Shown: positions 6,970-16,219, counted from the first letter of the stretch. The stretch is DNA of 53,886 nt from Chryseobacterium sp. JM1 (GCF_000737715.1 NZ_JPRN01000022.1:1-53886); one strand, 5' to 3'. Translations and numbers: made by a program. Notes: a model not told the origin generated them from the sequence alone.

Positions 6970-9825
6970 ATGAAGAAAGTTTTATCATCATTTGCGGTCA
7001 TCTTCCTGATGTCTTCAAATGTTTTCGGGCAGAATATCCCTGTGGATTCTTCCGTGAGAATCGGTACCCTTTCCAATGGAATGAAGTACTACATCAAAAA
7101 AAATACATTACCTGAAAAGAAAGTGGATTTCCGTCTGGCAATCAATGCCGGATCTATTCTTGAGGATGAAAACCAGAGAGGTTTGGCTCACTTTATGGAG
7201 CACATGAACTTCAACGGAACCAAGAATTTCCCGGATAACAAACTTGTCGATTTTCTACAGTCTATCGGGGTGAAATTCGGGCAACACCTGAATGCTTACA
7301 CAAGCTTTGACGAAACCGTTTACATGCTTCCCGTTCCATTGGATAAACCCGGAAATCTGGATGCAGGACTGAAAGTAATGGAAGACTGGGCTTTTAATGC
7401 TACGCTTTCTGATGCTCAAATCAATAAAGAAAGAGGGGTTGTTCTGGAAGAACTGAGATTGGGTCTTGGGGCAGATAAAAGAATGGCAGATAAATATCTT
7501 CCTAAATTATTATACAAATCACAATACGCAGATAGACTTCCTATCGGTAAAAAAGACGTGTTGGAAAACTTCAAACCGGATGTGATCAGAAAATTCCACC
7601 AGGACTGGTACAGACCGGATCTGATGGCGATTGTAGTGGTAGGAGACATCAACGTGGATGAAGTTGAAAAGAAAATCAAAGATAATTTCAGCAAATATAA
7701 AAATCCATCCAAGCCAAGAGAAAGAAAAGTATTTGACCTGCCTAACCATAAAGAGACATTAGTAGCGATAGAAACTGACCCTGATGCTACCAATTCTATG
7801 GTTCAGTTCATTATGAAAGATGCTGATGCTTACAAGCCGGACGTAACGGTTGAGCAATACAACCAGACGATCGTCGAAGGCCTTTCTACAACGATGTTGA
7901 ACAACAGACTGAAAGAACTGATCAATTCAAACAATCCGCCTTTTACATTCGGATCTGTATATCATGGAGGAACTTATGCCAGAAGCAAAGAAGCTTTTCA
8001 GGGATTTGCCATGGTAAAAGAAGGAAACCAGCTGAACGCTTTGAAAGTTTTGTTAGAAGAAGTAGAAAGAGCAAAGAGATTCGGATTTACACAAACTGAA
8101 CTTGACAGAGCAAAATCGCAGATGTTATCCAATCTTGAAAGATCTTACAACAACCGTGACAAGACAGAAAGCGATATGCTGGTAGACGAATATGTAAGAA
8201 ATTTCCTGGAGCAGGAACCGATGCCGGGAATCGCCTGGGAATATGATGATACGAAAGCTTTCCTTCCTAAAGTTACTTTGGCACAAACCAATGACGTTAT
8301 CAAGAAAATGGTGAAGGATGACAGCAGAGTTATCGTGATCACCGGACCTAAAAAAGATAACGTGACAATGCCTACAGAAGCAATGGTTCTCAATACCTTT
8401 GAATCAGTAAAAATGGCGGATCTTAAGCCTTACGAGGAGAAAGCAGCCATCAAAAACCTGATCAAGCCTTTCAAATCTGAAGGAAAAATTGCTAAAACGG
8501 AAACCGATGCGAAATTAGGAACAACCACCTGGACATTGAGCAACGGAGCTAAAGTGACTTTCAAAAAGACAGATTTCAAAGATGACGAAATTGTATTTTC
8601 AGCAAGAAGCTTAGGAGGAAACTCTCTGATCTCTGATGCTGATTTTATCAAAACTCAGTTCGCTTTCGGAGCATTATCCGAAGCAGGCGTGGGCGGATTG
8701 TCAAAAGCGGATCTTACCAATTATCTTGCAGGTAAGCAGGTGAGTGTAAATCCAATGATTGGACCTTACTTTGAAGGGATTTCAGGAAGAACTTCCCAGA
8801 AAGATTTAGGAACTGCTATGGAGCTTACATATGCCTATTTTACGGGATTAAATTACAATCCTGCCGCATTCAATGCTTACAAAGAAAAGCAGTCTGCCAT
8901 GCTGGATAACCTTCTGTCTAATCCTCAGGCGTATTTCTCCAACGAGCATGCAAAATTCATGAACCAGAAGAACCCGAGATTCATCGGACTGTTCCCAATG
9001 GAGAAAGACTGGGCGAATACAGACTATAAAAAAGCATACGATATCTATAAAGAGAAATTTGCCAATGCCGGAAACTTCCAGTTCTATTTCGTTGGAAATA
9101 TAGACGAGGCTACGTTCAAAGAGCAGGTACTTCAGTACATCGGAAGCCTTTCATCAGCCGGTAAAACAGCAACGTTTAAAGATACAGGCTACAGACAATT
9201 GACCGGAGATTATTCGAAAGTGTACAAAAAAGGAAAAGATCCTAAGAGTATGGTAACGATCTCTTACAGCGGAGAAACACCTTACAACGAGAAAGAAGCC
9301 TTAGCTCTTGCAGCACTTGGAGAAGTAGCGACCATCAAAGTGATCGAAAAACTGAGAGAAGATGAAAGCGGAATCTACGGTGGTGGAGCGAGAGGAAGTA
9401 TGAATAAAATTCCTTACAGCACTTACAATTTCAGCATTAGCTTCCCATGCGGGCCTGAAAATGCTGACAAGTTAACGAAAAGTGCCATTACCGAACTTCA
9501 GAAACTGATCGACAAAGGTCCGGAGCAGAAAGACCTTGACAAATACAAAGAAGGGGAATACAACGACAATAAAACAGAACTTAAGGATAATATGTTCTGG
9601 TTGAGTTCTCTTGCTAAAAACCAGTTAGATGGCAGCGATAAATACGACATCCTGAACTATCAGGAAAAAGTAAAAGCGCTTACCGTAAAAGATCTTCAGG
9701 ATGTTGCCAAGAAATACCTTGCTAAAGGAAAAATTACAGCAACACTGATGCCGGAAGACGGATGGGAAAATACCAAAAAAGCTGATGCCAAACCTGCAGT
9801 GGTAGGCGCATCAGTCACTAAATAA
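6970..9825 (+). CDS. M16 family zinc metalloprotease, exported
   Basis: The 951-aa protein has a signal peptide (about 1-20, ending VFGQ) and two tandem M16 halves. The inverted zinc motif HFMEH lies at residues 74-78 and the third ligand is Glu154 in NKERGVVLEEL, at the spacing expected for HxxEH-x75-E. The C-terminal half (from about 490) lacks a second HxxEH, as usual for the structural half. It resembles PqqL-like periplasmic peptidases that degrade peptides or unfolded proteins. Upstream is a TATTTTTA -7-like box and the small palindrome TTCACGTGGTGAA (6919-6931). The gene ends at a terminator that is duplicated 2.9 kb downstream. Confidence 0.88.
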   Translation: MKKVLSSFAVIFLMSSNVFGQNIPVDSSVRIGTLSNGMKYYIKKNTLPEKKVDFRLAINAGSILEDENQRGLAHFMEHMNFNGTKNFPDNKLVDFLQSIGVKFGQHLNAYTSFDETVYMLPVPLDKPGNLDAGLKVMEDWAFNATLSDAQINKERGVVLEELRLGLGADKRMADKYLPKLLYKSQYADRLPIGKKDVLENFKPDVIRKFHQDWYRPDLMAIVVVGDINVDEVEKKIKDNFSKYKNPSKPRERKVFDLPNHKETLVAIETDPDATNSMVQFIMKDADAYKPDVTVEQYNQTIVEGLSTTMLNNRLKELINSNNPPFTFGSVYHGGTYARSKEAFQGFAMVKEGNQLNALKVLLEEVERAKRFGFTQTELDRAKSQMLSNLERSYNNRDKTESDMLVDEYVRNFLEQEPMPGIAWEYDDTKAFLPKVTLAQTNDVIKKMVKDDSRVIVITGPKKDNVTMPTEAMVLNTFESVKMADLKPYEEKAAIKNLIKPFKSEGKIAKTETDAKLGTTTWTLSNGAKVTFKKTDFKDDEIVFSARSLGGNSLISDADFIKTQFAFGALSEAGVGGLSKADLTNYLAGKQVSVNPMIGPYFEGISGRTSQKDLGTAMELTYAYFTGLNYNPAAFNAYKEKQSAMLDNLLSNPQAYFSNEHAKFMNQKNPRFIGLFPMEKDWANTDYKKAYDIYKEKFANAGNFQFYFVGNIDEATFKEQVLQYIGSLSSAGKTATFKDTGYRQLTGDYSKVYKKGKDPKSMVTISYSGETPYNEKEALALAALGEVATIKVIEKLREDESGIYGGGARGSMNKIPYSTYNFSISFPCGPENADKLTKSAITELQKLIDKGPEQKDLDKYKEGEYNDNKTELKDNMFWLSSLAKNQLDGSDKYDILNYQEKVKALTVKDLQDVAKKYLAKGKITATLMPEDGWENTKKADAKPAVVGASVTK

Positions 9826-9841
9826 TATTTTTCAGAATAAT

Positions 9842-9879
9842 TGATAAAAGAAAAACCGCAGATCAGTCTGCGGTTTTTT
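9842..9879 (+). terminator. Terminator of the M16 gene, copy A of a 38-nt direct repeat
   Basis: AAAAACCGCAGA (9851-9862) pairs with TCTGCGGTTTTT (9867-9878). The whole 38-nt block recurs without a mismatch at 12752-12789, so the two copies bracket the toxin and immunity genes. Confidence 0.9.
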
Positions 9880-10007
9880 TGTTGTGTGATACTGTCAGTT
9901 CCTTTCTCTTCTGTTTCAATTAAATACGTCAAGTTCTGTCGTAATCAACGGCTAGCTTCGCTTCAGAGACATTTGAAAAAAAATAGTAATTGATAAAAAC
10001 ACAGCTT

Positions 10008-12218
10008 ATGAAAAAATTATTTGATGATGATTGGAGTGATGATTTATCAGGGTTTAAGATCATTTCCACAGAAGATCTGAATAAAGGATTTGTGGGAGAT
10101 CATAGTATTTTGAAAGATACTATAATCAACAATGATGATTCTCCTGATTACAGAAGTGTTTTCCATGATGACAGAAACACTCCTTTAGGTTATTCTTATC
10201 TCACGGATCATCCTGTATCCGTATTTGCTTCAACCGGTGTCAATGAAAAAGGCGAAAAAGGATATGAATATTATGCAGAAGTTCTGTCTTGTGAAACGGG
10301 CTCTCAGGTATATGGAAGCTATAAGGCTAATGAAAGAAAAAAACAGGCATTATTTCTGTTTTATGAGAAGCCGGATTCCAAAAAATCAAACTTTTCAGGA
10401 AATTTCTATATTGCCAAAATGGGAGATTATTTTGTAGATCTATTCAAAAGATTTCCCCAGCCATTATCTTCTAAAATAAACGGTCAGTTTTTCAGGGATA
10501 TCACCTCTATGGAAGATGAAGCAGCTTACCTCACGCAGTTGGCGTATACTTTTGAAAAAGATAAGATTAATGCTGCTCTTGTTCATCAGGCTTTGATGAG
10601 AGAATATCAGTTTTATACCGGAGACAGAAGGTTTGAAGAGATCATCGGAAATATTTCTTCTATTCCGGCTGATGCTATCGGATGGTGTGCAGAACAGCTG
10701 GACAAATTAAAACCTGCGGAAAAGAATTATAATCCTGGATCTAAAGATTATGCACCATTAATTCCTTTTATCGGAGGGATTCCGGTTCCCGTTAATATCA
10801 ATAAGGCAACACTGTTCTTTGAGGGGTTGGGAGATCATCCTTTTGTTCAGGGAGCCGAGGCAGCTTTTACAAAAGTATGGTCAATGGTCGAACGGGCAGC
10901 CGGAAAGATTGCAAATGCTTCGATAGACCACCTTCCGGATGCTTTTAAAAAGATGCTTAATAAAATCTCAGGAGTTATTACAGATATTAAATCTTTTCTC
11001 AGCAATGTAAAAGACGACCTCGATGACCTCGTCAAGTCGGGTTTGGAAATCCTTAAGCTCTTCAATGCTTTTTATTGTGGCATTCACAGTGGTCTTATCA
11101 GTCTTATACAGTGTCTGCTCTATATTTTAGAATTTCTTTTACAACCTACCACAGCTTTTTCGTACCAGCAATATCTGGAAAGAAGAGACCTGATGGAAAA
11201 AGCAGAAGATGTACTGGACTGGGTAGCAGAAAATGGTCCTAAATTCTTACAGGGAGTTAAAGATCTTTTCAAATCAAGTAGGAACCTTTCAGTCTCTGAT
11301 ATGGAAGGAATGCTGGATAAGATGAAGGAATATTTTGGGGATATTTCCCGTTACACCATAGCTTTTTTTACAGGTATTATTGCTTTTGAAGTACTGATTA
11401 ATATTCTGCTTATCACCTTTACAGGAGGTGCCGGGAATATTGTAAAAGGGGAAACTTATCTGGCTAAAATAACGAGTCTGCTAAAAGTTATGGCCCGGGA
11501 AACTTTTTCTGTGGTCACGTTGGGAATTCCGGACCTGCTGGCTTTTCTTTCAAGATTTATTATTAGATTTGGAAAAGCTTGTACCAATGGCTTCAAAGGT
11601 TTTTTCAGGTTTATAGAGGAACTGATGCAGGGGGCGAAGAATGGTGCGAAGGCGGAGGATCTGGCAGATGAAGTTCATGATCTGGAAGAAGTAATCATCA
11701 GAGGAAGAAAACTTCAGAGAGGCGGCGGCGATCCAACTAAATCTTTTGCTGAAAATGCAGGAATCAGAATTGAACGATGGATAAGTGAAAATAAGGTCTT
11801 TGGACAATCTATGGATTATACATGTGTTTCAACTTCTTTAAGAATGGTATTGGATGATAAAGGAATTATTAAAAGTGAAAAGTATCTTGCTAGTGCTTTA
11901 AACACCACCACAGAAGGAGCAAGAATTAAAGACATTCCAGATGCACTATATAACAGCTATTTGGATGATGTGGTTGCTATAGCAGAAAATAAAATAGTTT
12001 TACCTAGGTTATTGGAGAAACTAAAAGATGGAGATAAGGCTATTATTAGTCTATATCAAAAAGAATTTGGTTATCATGCAGTAGTACTGGAAAAAGTTGA
12101 GAATGGACAAGTATTTTTACGTGATCCCTTGCCGATGAATCAAGGCACTTCTTATTCTATGAAGATAGAAGATTTTAAAAATATATTTAATAAGAAAGCA
12201 GTAATTATTAAAAAATAA
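10008..12218 (+). CDS. Polymorphic-toxin-like protein with C-terminal C39-like cysteine peptidase domain
   Basis: The 736-aa product starts at ATG 10008; a TTG 18 nt upstream is less likely. There is no signal peptide. Residues 1-560 are an unrecognised delivery or structural region with two hydrophobic stretches (about 355-380 and 445-470) and amphipathic helices. A linker containing EEVIIRGRKLQRGG precedes the C-terminal domain. That domain shows the papain-like arrangement DYTCVSTSLRMVL (Cys606), GYHAVVLEK (His690) and LRDPLP (Asp706), as in C39-like peptidases used as toxins. The last 130 codons and the next gene are more AT-rich than the N-terminal part, a frequent sign of exchanged toxin tips. 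The partner 4 nt downstream is the immunity candidate. The lack of a Sec signal suggests type VI or contractile-type delivery, which is inference. Confidence 0.7.
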   Translation: MKKLFDDDWSDDLSGFKIISTEDLNKGFVGDHSILKDTIINNDDSPDYRSVFHDDRNTPLGYSYLTDHPVSVFASTGVNEKGEKGYEYYAEVLSCETGSQVYGSYKANERKKQALFLFYEKPDSKKSNFSGNFYIAKMGDYFVDLFKRFPQPLSSKINGQFFRDITSMEDEAAYLTQLAYTFEKDKINAALVHQALMREYQFYTGDRRFEEIIGNISSIPADAIGWCAEQLDKLKPAEKNYNPGSKDYAPLIPFIGGIPVPVNINKATLFFEGLGDHPFVQGAEAAFTKVWSMVERAAGKIANASIDHLPDAFKKMLNKISGVITDIKSFLSNVKDDLDDLVKSGLEILKLFNAFYCGIHSGLISLIQCLLYILEFLLQPTTAFSYQQYLERRDLMEKAEDVLDWVAENGPKFLQGVKDLFKSSRNLSVSDMEGMLDKMKEYFGDISRYTIAFFTGIIAFEVLINILLITFTGGAGNIVKGETYLAKITSLLKVMARETFSVVTLGIPDLLAFLSRFIIRFGKACTNGFKGFFRFIEELMQGAKNGAKAEDLADEVHDLEEVIIRGRKLQRGGGDPTKSFAENAGIRIERWISENKVFGQSMDYTCVSTSLRMVLDDKGIIKSEKYLASALNTTTEGARIKDIPDALYNSYLDDVVAIAENKIVLPRLLEKLKDGDKAIISLYQKEFGYHAVVLEKVENGQVFLRDPLPMNQGTSYSMKIEDFKNIFNKKAVIIKK

Positions 12219-12222
12219 AGTC

Positions 12223-12717
12223 ATGACAGAATCAGGAAACATAAAATATAATACAAAAGGAGAGAAGCCATCAAAAGGCTATGAGGTAGTTAGAGTAAGA
12301 AATATAGTTAATGCAAAAGAGGTTTTAGATAATTTTAAAAATGCAGTATTAACATTCTTAAAGAACAAGAATATTCACTATGAAGATCCAAAGTGGAAAG
12401 AATTACTTCCTCAGGGAATTGTAAACAAAGTCAAACAGTTAGATGATGATGATTATGGATATGATGAATTGTTAGATGACATAGATATGGCTATCTATAA
12501 CTTCCAAGATATTAAAAAATGGGAATGGTACAGTTCATTAGAAACCGAAAAAGGATTTGATATTATTGTAAAAGGTGATTTTAATGCTATGTTCATCAGC
12601 TTTATCCACTGCCAGAATGTTCCATTAGACAATATCAGGATCATAGATGCAGATAAAGAAGAAATTTATGAGTTGAAAACGATTAAAGATTATACCACCT
12701 ATAAGATTTTGAAATAA
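12223..12717 (+). CDS. Putative immunity protein for the C39-like toxin
   Basis: The 164-aa cytosolic protein has no signal or membrane segment. It is acidic in the middle (DDDDYGYDELLDDIDMAIYNF) with Lys-rich ends. I recognise no family. It starts 4 nt after the toxin gene, shares its low GC, and lies before the second terminator copy, the standard place for a cognate inhibitor. The internal acidic loop could dock on a basic toxin face. The immunity role is inferred from position alone. Confidence 0.6.
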   Translation: MTESGNIKYNTKGEKPSKGYEVVRVRNIVNAKEVLDNFKNAVLTFLKNKNIHYEDPKWKELLPQGIVNKVKQLDDDDYGYDELLDDIDMAIYNFQDIKKWEWYSSLETEKGFDIIVKGDFNAMFISFIHCQNVPLDNIRIIDADKEEIYELKTIKDYTTYKILK

Positions 12718-12727
12718 TAAATTCAAG

Positions 12728-12741
12728 CTACTCATGAGTAG
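12728..12741. repeat. Perfect 14-bp palindrome CTACTCATGAGTAG
   Basis: It is self-complementary over all 14 bases and sits between the immunity gene and the second terminator copy, with no T run. It could be chance or a recombination or binding site at the cassette edge. Confidence 0.4.
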
Positions 12742-12751
12742 AATATCAATC

Positions 12752-12789
12752 TGATAAAAGAAAAACCGCAGATCAGTCTGCGGTTTTTT
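12752..12789 (+). terminator. Terminator copy B of the 38-nt direct repeat
   Basis: Identical to 9842-9879. The A run on the 5' side and T run on the 3' side let it serve both the toxin operon and the convergent DUF3109 gene. Confidence 0.9.
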
Positions 12790-12795
12790 ATTGTT

Positions 12796-13380
12796 TTAAG
12801 AGCCATAAGCTTTTTTCCATTCATCGGCAGCTTCACTTAAAACACCGTAGAACGCTTCACCGTATTTTCTGGTGAGGGGCGTTTTCAGGAATTTATAGAT
12901 AGGAACCTGCAGTTCTTTTCCCAGAGCGCACGCATCACTGCATACACTCCATTCGTGGTAGTTCAGGGCTGTGAACGTAGAATATTCTGTAACACGGATA
13001 GGGTAGAGGTGGCAGGAAATCGGCTTTTGCCAGTCTATAGCACCGTCTTCATACGCTTTCTCAATACCGCACTTCGTGATTCCTCTTTCATCAAAAGTTA
13101 CATAAGCACATTCTCGGTCTTCTACCATAGGGGTCACATACATTCCGTCTTCCGGATCTGTAGTCCATGTTCCCTGTTCTTCAAGGGCTTTGATGCCTTC
13201 CTGGGTGAGATAAGGCTTTATTTTATCTAGAATACTGTCTAAAATCTCAAGTTCATCCTTATCCAGGGGAGCACCTACATCTCCTTCCACACAGCATGCA
13301 CCTTTACATTTCGTAAGGTTGCAAACAAATTCTTCGGAAAATATATCCTCTGAAATCAATTTATCGTCTATCTGAATCAT
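12796..13380 (-). CDS. DUF3109 family cysteine-cluster protein
   Basis: The 194-aa protein contains an N-terminal CNLTKCKGACC cluster (about residues 20-30) and further Cys at about 91, 102, 122, 146 and 150. This is the pattern of the DUF3109/YkgJ-like group thought to chelate zinc or an iron-sulfur centre. The SCHLYPIRV stretch is characteristic. No enzyme activity is established. It lies 5 nt downstream of the DUF6427 gene on the same strand and ends against terminator copy B. Confidence 0.8.
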   Translation of the reverse strand: MIQIDDKLISEDIFSEEFVCNLTKCKGACCVEGDVGAPLDKDELEILDSILDKIKPYLTQEGIKALEEQGTWTTDPEDGMYVTPMVEDRECAYVTFDERGITKCGIEKAYEDGAIDWQKPISCHLYPIRVTEYSTFTALNYHEWSVCSDACALGKELQVPIYKFLKTPLTRKYGEAFYGVLSEAADEWKKAYGS

Positions 13381-13385
13381 AATCT

Positions 13386-14291
13386 TTAAAATAAATCAAA
13401 ATACGTACCTGCTTTAAAAGCAATCAAACTTATAATGATAAGCCATAAGCTTACCTCCTGCATCCAGTATTTAGGCAAGAATCTCATCATCCTGCTCAGG
13501 ATAATGCTCGACGGAAATGCCAGAAGCAGTAAATACTCATAGTTTTTATTCATGTACAGAATAATAGTCACCAGCTGAGCCAGTGAGAAAACAAGCAGAA
13601 ATGTATATTTATATCTGCTTATAGGGCTTTTCTTGTTATAGTTTGTGAAGTGGTCGTATACCGCATAAATAAGCATCAGCAAAATAGGAATCAGTGGAAA
13701 AAGATCCGTATAATCCGTCATCGGTTTCATTTTTCCAAACGGGAAATAATCTATATTCCACGTCGTAAAACTGAAAAAGAACATGATGGAAAAATAACTG
13801 AATGCAATTAATATAGTTCCTAAGAGAAATCTGAAGAGATTTAAGCTTATTTTTTGAGAAGTAGCGATCACGTGAACAATCACGAAAAGGGCCATGGGCC
13901 AGGTGGTGGGAAGGAAAATAAAATTCAAAGCTACAATAGCTCCTACCAGAACATACGACTTCTTTCTGATATCTTCATCCGCACTGGTGAGGAGCAGAAG
14001 CAGAAACGAATTGGTAAGCAGCGAAACGGCAATTCCGATGTCCAGATTTCCCGGATAAAGTCCGAAAATAAAAAATGTATACAGGAATAACGGCAGATGC
14101 GTCTGATAATTAAGCGCAATGCTGTGAAAACAAAAATATCCCAAAGCAATTCCCAGGAAAGTTACCCCGGCAATAATGGCTTCATAAGTATTGAAATTCA
14201 GTATGTTAAATATTATAACTACTAATAGAAGAAAACCAATATAAACAGGAATTGAAAAAATATTGCTTTCTTTTGAAAGTAATTTAAACAT
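13386..14291 (-). CDS. DUF6427 family polytopic membrane protein
   Basis: The 301-aa product is very hydrophobic, with about eight to ten predicted membrane segments separated by short loops. A soluble loop (FGKMKPMTDYTDLFPL) lies near residue 190. It matches my memory of the flavobacterial DUF6427 family, whose function is unknown. It is divergent from the small DUF6341 gene, the usual flavobacterial neighbourhood, and is followed after 5 nt by DUF3109, so the two probably share a transcript. Confidence 0.75.
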   Translation of the reverse strand: MFKLLSKESNIFSIPVYIGFLLLVVIIFNILNFNTYEAIIAGVTFLGIALGYFCFHSIALNYQTHLPLFLYTFFIFGLYPGNLDIGIAVSLLTNSFLLLLLTSADEDIRKKSYVLVGAIVALNFIFLPTTWPMALFVIVHVIATSQKISLNLFRFLLGTILIAFSYFSIMFFFSFTTWNIDYFPFGKMKPMTDYTDLFPLIPILLMLIYAVYDHFTNYNKKSPISRYKYTFLLVFSLAQLVTIILYMNKNYEYLLLLAFPSSIILSRMMRFLPKYWMQEVSLWLIIISLIAFKAGTYFDLF

Positions 14292-14305
14292 TTTTTATAA
14301 ATTTG
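14272..14305 (+). promoter_or_regulatory. Promoter of the DUF6341 gene
   Basis: TTTG (14272-14275) and TAAATTTG (14298-14305) are 22 nt apart, slightly wider than the usual 19-21. The -33 box lies inside the start of the divergent DUF6427 gene. Confidence 0.5.
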
Positions 14306-14333
14306 TACAAAGTTAATTTAAAAAAGGAAAATA

Positions 14334-14567
14334 ATGACGTCTTTCTGGTTATTCTTAAGTAAAGTTTTCAAATGGGCCTTCGGTTTTTTTGATGCATTTG
14401 GAAATGTTCTGAACTGGATTTTATTTATCGTTTGCTGTGTACTGTTTACTTACTGGTGCTATGTATTGGTAGTAACTCTTGGTGGTGATAAAGATAAAGA
14501 CTATTATTCTCCGACTGAGGGTAAGAACCCTTACTACGATCCTAAGATCTATAAAAAAGAAGGTTAA
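14334..14567 (+). CDS. DUF6341 family small membrane protein
   Basis: The 77-aa product has an amphipathic N-terminus, one clear transmembrane segment (about residues 25-50, with two Cys) and a charged, Tyr-rich tail ending NPYYDPKIYKKEG. It fits the flavobacterial DUF6341 group that lies next to DUF6427. Function is unknown. A strong terminator follows. Confidence 0.75.
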   Translation: MTSFWLFLSKVFKWAFGFFDAFGNVLNWILFIVCCVLFTYWCYVLVVTLGGDKDKDYYSPTEGKNPYYDPKIYKKEG

Positions 14568-14584
14568 TTAATTGGTTATATAGT

Positions 14585-14620
14585 AAAAAACCGATCGGAC
14601 TTAGGTCTGATCGGTTTTTT
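14585..14620. terminator. Bidirectional terminator between DUF6341 and UspA genes
   Basis: AAAAAACCGATC and GATCGGTTTTTT form a long stem extended by GGAC/GTCT with one wobble. It lies between convergent genes, with A and T runs on both sides. Confidence 0.88.
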
Positions 14621-14646
14621 TATTAACAGTTAAAATTTAATTTCTT

Positions 14647-15084
14647 CTAGTCGTGGATGGGAAGTACCAGCACCGGCACGGGTGAATCTTTTGTAAGCCC
14701 CTTCGTTAAGCTTCCTACAAAAACATCATAAATTCCACTTCTTCCGTGGGATCCCATGACGATATAATCTGCGTTTTTAGCCTTGGCATAGTCCAGAATG
14801 GTATCTTTGGCTATTCCCTGTTTTAAAAGATGCTCACAATCCACATCCTGTGCTATAATGCGCTGCTGAATTTTATTCAGCTCCACCAGTTCACCTCGGA
14901 TTTCGTTGGCTTCTACCTCAGGAAAATATTGATATCCCATATCACCGATCGCAAAACCAATATCCGTTGGCGCTACGTGAATCAGAAAGATTCTGCCGTT
15001 TAACTGTTTTGCAAATTTTACGGCTCCTTCTACAAGCTGTTCTGTTTTGTCCCCAAAATCTACGGGTAGTACAATATTTATCAT
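14647..15084 (-). CDS. Universal stress protein (UspA family)
   Basis: The 145-aa single-domain cytosolic protein begins with INIVLPVDF, the first strand and Asp of the UspA fold. It ends with the nucleotide-binding motif G-x2-G-x9-GS (MGSHGRSGIYDVFVGSLTKGL region, about residues 110-130) and PVLVLP. The intact motif suggests an ATP-binding subtype. Such proteins help survival under starvation or stress. It is monocistronic between a terminator and the FAH gene. Confidence 0.9.
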   Translation of the reverse strand: MINIVLPVDFGDKTEQLVEGAVKFAKQLNGRIFLIHVAPTDIGFAIGDMGYQYFPEVEANEIRGELVELNKIQQRIIAQDVDCEHLLKQGIAKDTILDYAKAKNADYIVMGSHGRSGIYDVFVGSLTKGLTKDSPVPVLVLPIHD

Positions 15085-15144
15085 GACCTCTAATTTTGTT
15101 ATTCTAAAGGTAAGAAAAAAATGCCAAAATTTTATGTTAAATAC

Positions 15145-15750
15145 TTATAATATTCGGATGTCAAGAATTTTTTCTTCTTTCAGATAAGCTTCCAGAACGT
15201 CGTTTTCATTTACTTTCCCCACCCCTTTTGGAGTTCCTGTAAAAATAAGATCACCCACTCTCAATGTGAAATACTGGGAAGCAAAAGCAATGATGTCATC
15301 AATACTGAAAATCATATCTTTTGTATTGCCATCCTGAACTTTTTCTTTGTTTTGAAGAAGTGAAAACTGAAGTCCTTCCAGATCATAGCTCTCTTTGCTG
15401 AAAAAGTTTCCTACTACTGCAGAACCGTCAAAACCTTTGGCAAGTTCCCACGGAAGACCTTTGGATTTAAGGTCAGTCTGAAGATCTCTCGCTGTAAAAT
15501 CTATCCCTAAGCTGATTTCCTCATAATGCTTGTGAGCCACTTGTTTCTGAATGTATTTCCCACCTTTTGAAATCTTTACAACCACTTCCAGCTCATAATG
15601 TACGTCATCTGAAAATTCAGGAATGTAAAAATCATTTCCTTTCAAAACCGCCGTGTCAGGCTTCATGAAAATAACCGGTTGTTCAGGAATTTCGTTTCCT
15701 AATTCTTTCGCATGCTCGCTGTAGTTTCTTCCAATACAAATGATTTTCAT
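15145..15750 (-). CDS. Fumarylacetoacetate hydrolase family protein
   Basis: The 201-aa protein is a short FAH-fold enzyme that would cleave or decarboxylate a 2-oxo acid such as an acylpyruvate using Mg2+ or Mn2+. The metal ligands are visible as HYELE (Glu53 and Glu55) and Asp84 in GIDFTARDLQ, and the lysine in LPWELAKGFDG is in the expected place. FTGTPKGVG near the C-terminus is the family's late signature. The exact substrate cannot be told. It is separate from the tyrosine degradation genes in this window. Confidence 0.85.
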   Translation of the reverse strand: MKIICIGRNYSEHAKELGNEIPEQPVIFMKPDTAVLKGNDFYIPEFSDDVHYELEVVVKISKGGKYIQKQVAHKHYEEISLGIDFTARDLQTDLKSKGLPWELAKGFDGSAVVGNFFSKESYDLEGLQFSLLQNKEKVQDGNTKDMIFSIDDIIAFASQYFTLRVGDLIFTGTPKGVGKVNENDVLEAYLKEEKILDIRIL

Positions 15751-15817
15751 AACTCTTAATTATTGATGTTTTATGTGTAAAGATGAAGTAATCTCTAATT
15801 ATTTTAAATCTTAAATC

Positions 15818-16219
15818 CTATTGATGCGTAAACTCATTCCCACAGTAGTAGCAGACAAACTTCTGACTGGACAAAATGGAGATTCCAAAGAAGCTCGTCG
15901 CTCTGTCGTCTCTGTAGATATGATTTGAACCACACTTCGGGCATACAAAATCAAATGCCGGATCCTTGATGGTATGTTCTACCTCCAGTGAATACGCCTC
16001 ATTGTCATTGTAATCCTGCAGAATCTGTTTCGCTTTTTCCAGATCATCTTCAAAAACCTGAAGCTGAATGCCGCCCACAGCCTGTGAAAGCAGCCAGTCA
16101 GACTGGATGAGCTGTTCGTTCGCAATGAAACCGTTCACTCCGTTTTCGGCAAGGATCTGTTTGTCCCTGTTGGCTTCAAGAGCGGTTTCGTAAAATTTAA
16201 AACGGACCAGATCTGACAT
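15818..16219 (-). CDS. DUF2007 domain protein with C-terminal zinc ribbon
   Basis: The 133-aa protein has an N-terminal DUF2007 alpha/beta domain (about 1-72, with LVRFKFYETALEANRDKQIL) and a short linker. A zinc ribbon follows with CPKC at about 93-96 and CYYC near 124-127. DUF2007 is described as a putative signal-transducing domain without known ligand. It lies 3 nt downstream of the exonuclease gene on the same strand, so they are probably co-transcribed. Confidence 0.8.
   Translation of the reverse strand: MSDLVRFKFYETALEANRDKQILAENGVNGFIANEQLIQSDWLLSQAVGGIQLQVFEDDLEKAKQILQDYNDNEAYSLEVEHTIKDPAFDFVCPKCGSNHIYRDDRATSFFGISILSSQKFVCYYCGNEFTHQ

Noticed and set aside
9990..10007. TTG start six codons upstream of the toxin gene
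   Set aside because: An ATG at 10008 follows in frame, and the added residues show no conserved feature.
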